A DNA stretch of 8,921 bases from Clostridia bacterium (GTDB lineage: Bacteria > Bacillota > Clostridia > Oscillospirales > Butyricicoccaceae): assembly GCA_017560175.1 (NCBI GenBank), contig JAFYOK010000083.1, positions 1 through 8,921 of the forward strand, given 5' to 3'. How positions within the stretch are numbered: position 1 is the first letter of the stretch; every line of letters starts with the position of its first letter. Positions 5,814 to 8,921 of this stretch are shown here, one piece after another. Both the position numbers and the translations under genes were made by a program. Under the pieces are notes generated by a model. It did not search any database. It was not told the origin of the DNA and worked only from the letters and a program-made list of their open reading frames with translations.

Positions 5814-6815
5814 TTATCTTTCTGTCTGCAGCTTCCAGCCTTCCACATCACGCTGCTCATAGACCTCTTCGCCTGCCGAGACCACGCTGCCATCGGCACA
5901 GAGGCCGACGATATGACGGTCGCCGACGGCAACAGCGATGATATCCTTCCAATCGCTGACGTCGCACTGGCCGTCTTCATTGAGGCCGACCGCCACAACG
6001 GTACCATCTCTGCGCAGACCGACCGTATTGTATTCACCGGCTGCAATGGCAACGATATCCTGCCAGTCCTGCACATCGCAGACATGGTTCTTGCGGCTGC
6101 CTGCAGCCACAACGGTGCCATCGACACGCAGACCAACCGTATGATGCAGGCCGGCAGCTGCCGCTGTAATGCCGCTCCAGCTGCTCAGATCGCACTGACC
6201 TTCGCCGTTATAACCGACAGCAACGACCGTGCCATCGGTCTTGATGCCAATGGTATGGAACTTACCGGCACAGATCGCCGCAATATTGCTCCATTCCTGT
6301 ACATTGCTCTGGTCATCGCCATTCTGTCCGGCTGCCACCACGGTACCATCCTTGCGCAGACCGATGGTATGATGATCGCCGGCCGAAACGGCAACGATAT
6401 CCTGCCAATCTTCTACGCGGCACTGACCATCGGCATTGAGGCCGGCCGCCACAACCGTGCCGTCATCCTTCAGACCGACCGTATGGGTATAGCCTGCCGA
6501 AACGGCGGAAATATTCTGCCAATCTTCCACATCATTCTCGCCGAAAATATTCAGACCGGTGGCCAGAACGGTACCGTCCGCCTGCAGGCCGACCGTATGC
6601 ATACGGCCTGCCGACAGAAATCCGGTATGGGGATCTGCTTTCCATGTCATCTCCATTCCCTCAGCCACGGGAGCAGCCTTGCTCTCTGCCGTGCTGCCCA
6701 GCTTGGCTCTGACCCATTCCATACTGTATCCCATACCGCACTGGGTACATTCAAAAACACCGCCCGGCTGGCCCATCAGCTTGCCGCCGCAGATCTCGCA
6801 TACCAAAGGTTTCAT
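5814..6815 (-). CDS. Zinc-ribbon protein with seven RCC1-like repeats
   Basis: This 333-residue protein has two parts. Residues 1-30 form a zinc ribbon with C6, C9, C23 and C26 (CEICGGKL and CTQCGMGY). After a linker come seven consecutive 38-residue units at 62-99, 100-137, 138-175, 176-213, 214-251, 252-289 and 290-327, each close to DIVAVSAG.HHTVGL..DGTVVA plus G.N.DGQC.V.DW. This is the RCC1 (regulator of chromosome condensation) repeat pattern, and seven units fit a closed seven-bladed beta-propeller. No signal peptide or membrane segment is seen, so it is probably cytoplasmic. RCC1-like propellers usually bind proteins or nucleic acids; the partner is unknown and nothing supports a guanine-exchange role in bacteria. 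The ATG at 6815 has AGGAGA (6821-6826) upstream. Its own promoter and terminator make it a single-gene transcript. Confidence 0.88.
   Translation of the reverse strand: MKPLVCEICGGKLMGQPGGVFECTQCGMGYSMEWVRAKLGSTAESKAAPVAEGMEMTWKADPHTGFLSAGRMHTVGLQADGTVLATGLNIFGENDVEDWQNISAVSAGYTHTVGLKDDGTVVAAGLNADGQCRVEDWQDIVAVSAGDHHTIGLRKDGTVVAAGQNGDDQSNVQEWSNIAAICAGKFHTIGIKTDGTVVAVGYNGEGQCDLSSWSGITAAAAGLHHTVGLRVDGTVVAAGSRKNHVCDVQDWQDIVAIAAGEYNTVGLRRDGTVVAVGLNEDGQCDVSDWKDIIAVAVGDRHIVGLCADGSVVSAGEEVYEQRDVEGWKLQTER
5835..6632 (-). repeat. Seven 114-bp coding tandem repeats (RCC1-like units)
   Basis: The seven 38-residue units of the RCC1-like gene are encoded by tandem 114-bp segments of constant length. Words such as GACGGTACCGTTGT and GCATCATACCGT recur at this spacing. 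Units 2, 3 and 6 are closest to each other; units 1 and 7 are the most diverged. Constant length across all seven indicates expansion by duplication with structural constraint. Confidence 0.8.
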
Positions 6816-6849
6816 CGTTATCTCTCCTGTGCTTCATATTCTGTCTTCT

Positions 6850-6878
6850 ATTGTAGTACAGATCGGAAGTTTTCGCAA
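6850..6878 (-). promoter_or_regulatory. Sigma-A-type promoter of the RCC1-like gene
   Basis: On the minus strand TTGCGA (6878-6873) and TACAAT (6855-6850) are exactly 17 bases apart. The predicted start point is about 28 bases before the ATG at 6815, just after the terminator of the preceding small gene. Confidence 0.7.
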
Positions 6879-6888
6879 TGAAAGAAAA

Positions 6889-6913
6889 CAGCCTCCGGAG
6901 ACCCCGGAGGCTG
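6889..6913 (-). terminator. Rho-independent terminator after the 55-residue gene
   Basis: CAGCCTCCGG and CCGGAGGCTG form a perfect 10-bp stem with a 5-base loop, followed on the minus strand by TTTTCTTTC. It lies 19 bases past the small gene's stop codon. Confidence 0.85.
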
Positions 6914-6932
6914 AACTATATGATTTTACAGA

Positions 6933-7100
6933 CTATTCTGCCTTCTCTTCTGCAGGCTGACGCAGGAACTTCTGATATTCGCCCGGGGCCATAAAGGATG
7001 CCCAGGTCATACCGAATTCCTTCACCAGTTCTGCCTTGGCTGCACGCAGTTCTTCGGCATTATATTTTACGAGATCATCAAACTTTTCGTTGATCGACAT
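6933..7100 (-). CDS. Small uncharacterised protein (55 aa)
   Basis: The reading frame could extend to an ATG at 7130, but the start at 7100 is chosen because AGAGGAG (7110-7116) lies 9 bases upstream of it; this gives 55 residues beginning MSINEKFDDLVKYNAEELRA. The protein is highly charged, with a probable helix at about 5-30, a short WASFMAPGEYQKFL segment and an acidic tail (PAEEKAE). It has no signal peptide, membrane helix or cysteines. I do not recognise the family. A near-consensus promoter (7160-7188), a transcript-start hairpin and a strong terminator surround it, so it is a dedicated single-gene transcript and probably well expressed. A role as a small cytoplasmic binding protein is only a guess. 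Confidence 0.72.
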   Translation of the reverse strand: MSINEKFDDLVKYNAEELRAAKAELVKEFGMTWASFMAPGEYQKFLRQPAEEKAE

Positions 7101-7135
7101 GGTGTGTTGCTCCTCTCGATTGTACATCAAGTTTA

Positions 7136-7150
7136 CCGGACAGGTTCCGG
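7136..7150 (-). other. 5'-end hairpin in the leader of the 55-residue gene
   Basis: CCGGA and TCCGG form a 5-bp stem with a 5-base loop, a few bases after the predicted transcription start (about 7153). Such a hairpin could protect the mRNA 5' end; the effect is inferred. Confidence 0.35.
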
Positions 7151-7159
7151 CTCACCCTT

Positions 7160-7188
7160 ATTATACTGCGGTTGCCGATCGGTTTCAA
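7160..7188 (-). promoter_or_regulatory. Near-consensus promoter of the 55-residue gene, overlapping the upstream stop codon
   Basis: On the minus strand TTGAAA (7188-7183) is 17 bases from a perfect TATAAT (7165-7160). The -35 box overlaps the TGA stop (7187-7185) of the ART-like gene, and no terminator separates the two genes, so read-through can add to its expression. Confidence 0.85.
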
Positions 7189-8003
7189 GACCTGTATGCA
7201 GCGCAAACGGCACAATAGACCTTTTCCGACCAATCCCATAAGTCTTTACAATCGTTTTCGATATACAGGACTTTATCCTTCAGATTCTGTGGAATATGCT
7301 CTTCCAGATGCGCACGCAAGGCCGTGGGAATAACGATGGCATCCACCCAATCTGCCAGCACAACTTCATCCCGCACCTTCATGGGCAGCACACCGTCAAA
7401 GACGGCATTGGGATGACCTGCCAGTCGGTCATACTTAAAATAAAACCGTACACCCGGTGCAAAACCTATGCTGAGGTCTTCCACATTGGGAAAGCGCCCC
7501 AATGCACGTTCCATGACCAGACGGTCACCCGCCTGGCAGTTGCCCCAGGCAAACATAATATAATAAAAGTAATCGGCAGGATCTTTGGCAGCATTGCGGC
7601 TCTCCTCCATCAGCTGCTCGGCAGGAAGATTTCTGGCACGCACAGCCGACAACAGCCTGCCGCTTGTAAAGATACTGGCGGCATTTTCTGCCGATGTAGT
7701 ATGGCAGACATACTCGGTGACGCATCCTTTACGATAGGGGCAGGCGGTACATTCGGTGATCAGCGGCGGACAGGATGCATCCTTATATTTTTCCTTTTGG
7801 GCGATCTTTTCACGGACCTCCTGCAGCAAAGATGCATCTTCACAATCAATGGTGCAGGCTCTCCCCTGCTGTGCTTCATAGTCGATGAACTCGATCAGCG
7901 TCCGCACTTCCCAATCGGTGATATTGGGATAATCGGAAAGCTTTTTATAAAATGTGCCGTCCCAGACTTCGGTAAAATCGAATTTACCAACCTTGATCTT
8001 CAT
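7185..8003 (-). CDS. Uncharacterised protein with cysteine cluster and ADP-ribosyltransferase-like motifs
   Basis: This 272-residue cytoplasmic protein has three visible parts. Residues 1-75 are an alpha/beta N-terminal domain (MKIKVGKFDFTEVWDGTFYK). Residues 78-94 hold four cysteines (C78, C85, C88, C94, as C..ITECTACPYRKGC) that could bind a metal. The remainder begins YVCHTTSAENAASIFTSGRLLSA (98-120 in part), resembling the H-T...I...G.L entry motif of DarT-like and other ART-fold proteins. Later, RDEVVLADWVDAIVIP (211-226) places E213 where such families carry the catalytic glutamate. I recall close relatives in Clostridia annotated as 'phosphate ABC transporter ATPase', which does not fit: there is no Walker motif. 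The ATG at 8003 has AAAGGAG (8010-8016). It lies 25 bases after the GrpB gene and probably shares its transcript. The ART assignment is inference. Confidence 0.8.
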   Translation of the reverse strand: MKIKVGKFDFTEVWDGTFYKKLSDYPNITDWEVRTLIEFIDYEAQQGRACTIDCEDASLLQEVREKIAQKEKYKDASCPPLITECTACPYRKGCVTEYVCHTTSAENAASIFTSGRLLSAVRARNLPAEQLMEESRNAAKDPADYFYYIMFAWGNCQAGDRLVMERALGRFPNVEDLSIGFAPGVRFYFKYDRLAGHPNAVFDGVLPMKVRDEVVLADWVDAIVIPTALRAHLEEHIPQNLKDKVLYIENDCKDLWDWSEKVYCAVCAAYRS

Positions 8004-8028
8004 CGGCTTCTCCTTTGCATGACTTATT

Positions 8029-8544
8029 TTATCTCAATCCGCATTGGACATACAGTTCCTCAATGCAGGAAGATTTATATGCCATATAGCCATCGATATC
8101 ATTTGGGAACAGCTGCGCCGCCTTTTCCTTGACCGCACCGTAACGGGCTGCGGCCTCGGGGTGGGTACGGAGGAAGTCGCGGAACGTGACATGGCGATGC
8201 AGTTCGGCCGAATGCTGCGGACAGACATAGAGATGGTGCTTGTACAGGTGCGGCTTGTCGGTATAGGCAAAGGCTTCTCTGTCTTTAATGCCCAGATCCC
8301 CCTCGTGGATATAGCCGATGGCCGCCAGCCTCTCGACAACGGCATCAAAGTTGGTATAATCCGAAATGACTGCATCGATGTCAATGCAGGGTTTGGCCGA
8401 CAGACCTTCCACCGATGTGCTGCCGACATGCTCGACCGCCACCAGCAGATCGCCCAGAGCTTCTTCCAATTCTTTCTTTATTGCTTCAAATGCCGTTTTC
8501 CATGCCCCATCATAGGGCATCACGACCACTCTTGCCGTTCGCAT
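8029..8544 (-). CDS. GrpB/UPF0157 family protein (nucleotidyltransferase fold)
   Basis: This 171-residue protein has the family's usual length and its signature EHVGSTSVEGLSAKPCIDID (38-57), the GS motif plus acidic residues of a polymerase-beta-like nucleotidyltransferase fold. Further family motifs are KHHLYVC (102-108), the downstream histidines H111/H116/H118, FRDFLR (121-126) and a C-terminal Y153...K157 helix. In other bacteria the domain occurs alone or fused to dephospho-CoA kinase; its reaction is not established. The frame stays open to an ATG at 8622, but the start at 8544 is chosen because GGAGGA (8551-8556) lies immediately upstream and the family begins here (V.V.PYD..W...F). 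The ART-like gene follows after 25 bases, likely as one operon. Confidence 0.9.
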   Translation of the reverse strand: MRTARVVVMPYDGAWKTAFEAIKKELEEALGDLLVAVEHVGSTSVEGLSAKPCIDIDAVISDYTNFDAVVERLAAIGYIHEGDLGIKDREAFAYTDKPHLYKHHLYVCPQHSAELHRHVTFRDFLRTHPEAAARYGAVKEKAAQLFPNDIDGYMAYKSSCIEELYVQCGLR

Positions 8545-8612
8545 ACTGCATCCTCCGTTCGATCCATATTGAACTGATCCCACTATATCATAATCATGTG
8601 CAGAAATAAGAT

Positions 8613-8645
8613 GTTGCACCAAATCAGCACCAAACTCACACCAAG
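8613..8645. repeat. Three imperfect 11-bp tandem repeats upstream of the GrpB gene
   Basis: GTTGCACCAAA, TCAGCACCAAA and CTCACACCAAG follow one another without gaps, sharing CACCAA at an 11-base period, about one helical turn. They lie between the CPT-like stop and the GrpB start, upstream of an AT-rich TATGATATAGT stretch (about 8582-8592) that could hold a weak -10 box. A regulator-binding role is possible but unproven. The rest of the 8545-8685 gap shows no gene and no clear terminator. Confidence 0.45.
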
Positions 8646-8685
8646 ATCAACGCCCAATCAGTTAGACAAATTGGAATTGGTAATT

Positions 8686-8921
8686 CTATAACAACGCGCC
8701 ATAAATTTTCGCGGAACATTCGGCTGGCGTCATAATAGAAGTATCCACCGTTAAGTCGTATTCATCCTTTGGAAATAAGTATGTATATGAGGATTCGGCA
8801 GCCCCGAGACATCTGTTTTTGCGTGCATACTCTCTTTGAAGCAACACATTTAGGGGACAGGTTACATGTACGGAATGAATATGATATTGTCCCAACATTG
8901 CTGTTAGCTGACGAAAAATCC
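8686..8921 (-). CDS. Chloramphenicol-phosphotransferase-like P-loop kinase, C-terminal fragment (partial)
   Basis: The frame is open to the right edge of the window, so the gene is cut there; the in-frame ATG at 8898 is not the true start. The visible 78 residues end in TAG at 8686. They match the C-terminal half of the CPT (chloramphenicol 3-O-phosphotransferase) family. HIHSVHVTCPLNVLLQREYA corresponds to the strand and lid region (V.V.CPLEVL..RE.AR.DR), RKNRCLGAAESS continues the lid, and YDLTVDTSIMTPAECSAKI is the usual ending (YDL.VDTS...ECA..I). The P-loop lies outside, so activity cannot be judged. Many members phosphorylate unknown small molecules, so a resistance role should not be assumed. 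Base composition is clearly more AT-rich than the genes to its left, consistent with separate acquisition. Confidence 0.7.
   Translation of the reverse strand, partial: IFRQLTAMLGQYHIHSVHVTCPLNVLLQREYARKNRCLGAAESSYTYLFPKDEYDLTVDTSIMTPAECSAKIYGALL

Noticed and set aside
5639..6136. Minus-strand 165-codon frame overlapping the RCC1-like and VTC genes
   Set aside because: It is an out-of-frame reading of the same repeats, runs through the strong terminator at 5770-5796, and matches no family.
6185..6632. CRISPR-like periodicity in the RCC1 gene
   Set aside because: The repeats are coding, 114 bp long and diverged without unique spacers; they are protein repeats, not a CRISPR array.
5913..6881. 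Plus-strand open frame of 322 codons opposite the RCC1-like gene, itself repetitive
   Set aside because: Its periodicity is only the mirror of the 114-bp coding repeats; the minus-strand frame matches the RCC1 repeat and zinc ribbon and has a promoter, ribosome site and terminator.
7101..7130. Longer start of the 55-residue gene at 7130
   Set aside because: The upstream ATG would place the good ribosome site AGAGGAG inside the coding region and has no comparable site of its own.
8545..8622. N-terminal extension of the GrpB protein to an upstream in-frame start
   Set aside because: The extra residues (VQHLISAHDYDIVGSVQYGS) are not part of the GrpB family and would bypass the GGAGGA site directly before the Met at 8544.

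Overview
The window looks like a chromosomal segment of a gut Firmicute in the class Clostridia, most likely Oscillospirales/Ruminococcaceae (Faecalibacterium, Gemmiger or Subdoligranulum relatives). The reasons are the moderately GC-rich coding sequence, AGGAGG-type ribosome sites, clear TTGnnn-N17-TAnnnT promoters, compact rho-independent terminators, a hairpin-rich intergenic repeat of the kind I associate with that group, and the gene families present. The genus is inferred, not shown. All eleven supported genes lie on the minus strand, so transcription runs from high to low coordinates.

In transcription order: (1) At the right edge is the 3' end of a chloramphenicol-phosphotransferase-like P-loop kinase gene in visibly more AT-rich sequence (8686-8921). 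(2) A two-gene unit follows: a GrpB/UPF0157 nucleotidyltransferase-fold protein (8029-8544) and an uncharacterised protein with a four-cysteine cluster and ADP-ribosyltransferase-like motifs (7185-8003). (3) Next is a 55-residue orphan gene with its own near-consensus promoter, 5' hairpin and terminator (6933-7100). (4) A zinc-ribbon protein fused to seven 38-residue RCC1-like repeats has its own promoter and terminator (5814-6815). (5) A three-gene operon encodes a VTC-type polyphosphate polymerase (TTG start), a DUF4956 membrane protein and a membrane-anchored CotH-family kinase with low-complexity repeats (2370-5632). (6) A MATE efflux pump and a GNAT acetyltransferase overlap by ATGA and have their own promoter and terminator (389-2232). 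(7) A hairpin-rich, MITE-like repeat fills much of the gap before the last gene (about 195-325). (8) At the left edge is the promoter and first 20 codons of what appears to be rsmA/ksgA (1-61).

The most interesting system is the VTC/DUF4956/CotH operon. It places a polyphosphate (or related phosphopolymer) polymerase, a polytopic membrane protein with a basic membrane-adjacent motif, and an extracytoplasmic protein kinase under one transcript. To my knowledge the association recurs in Firmicutes but has no established function. A reasonable hypothesis is phosphate-polymer synthesis coupled to membrane transfer and surface protein modification. Secondary points of interest are the seven-repeat RCC1-like protein, the ART-like orphan enzyme and the small orphan gene.
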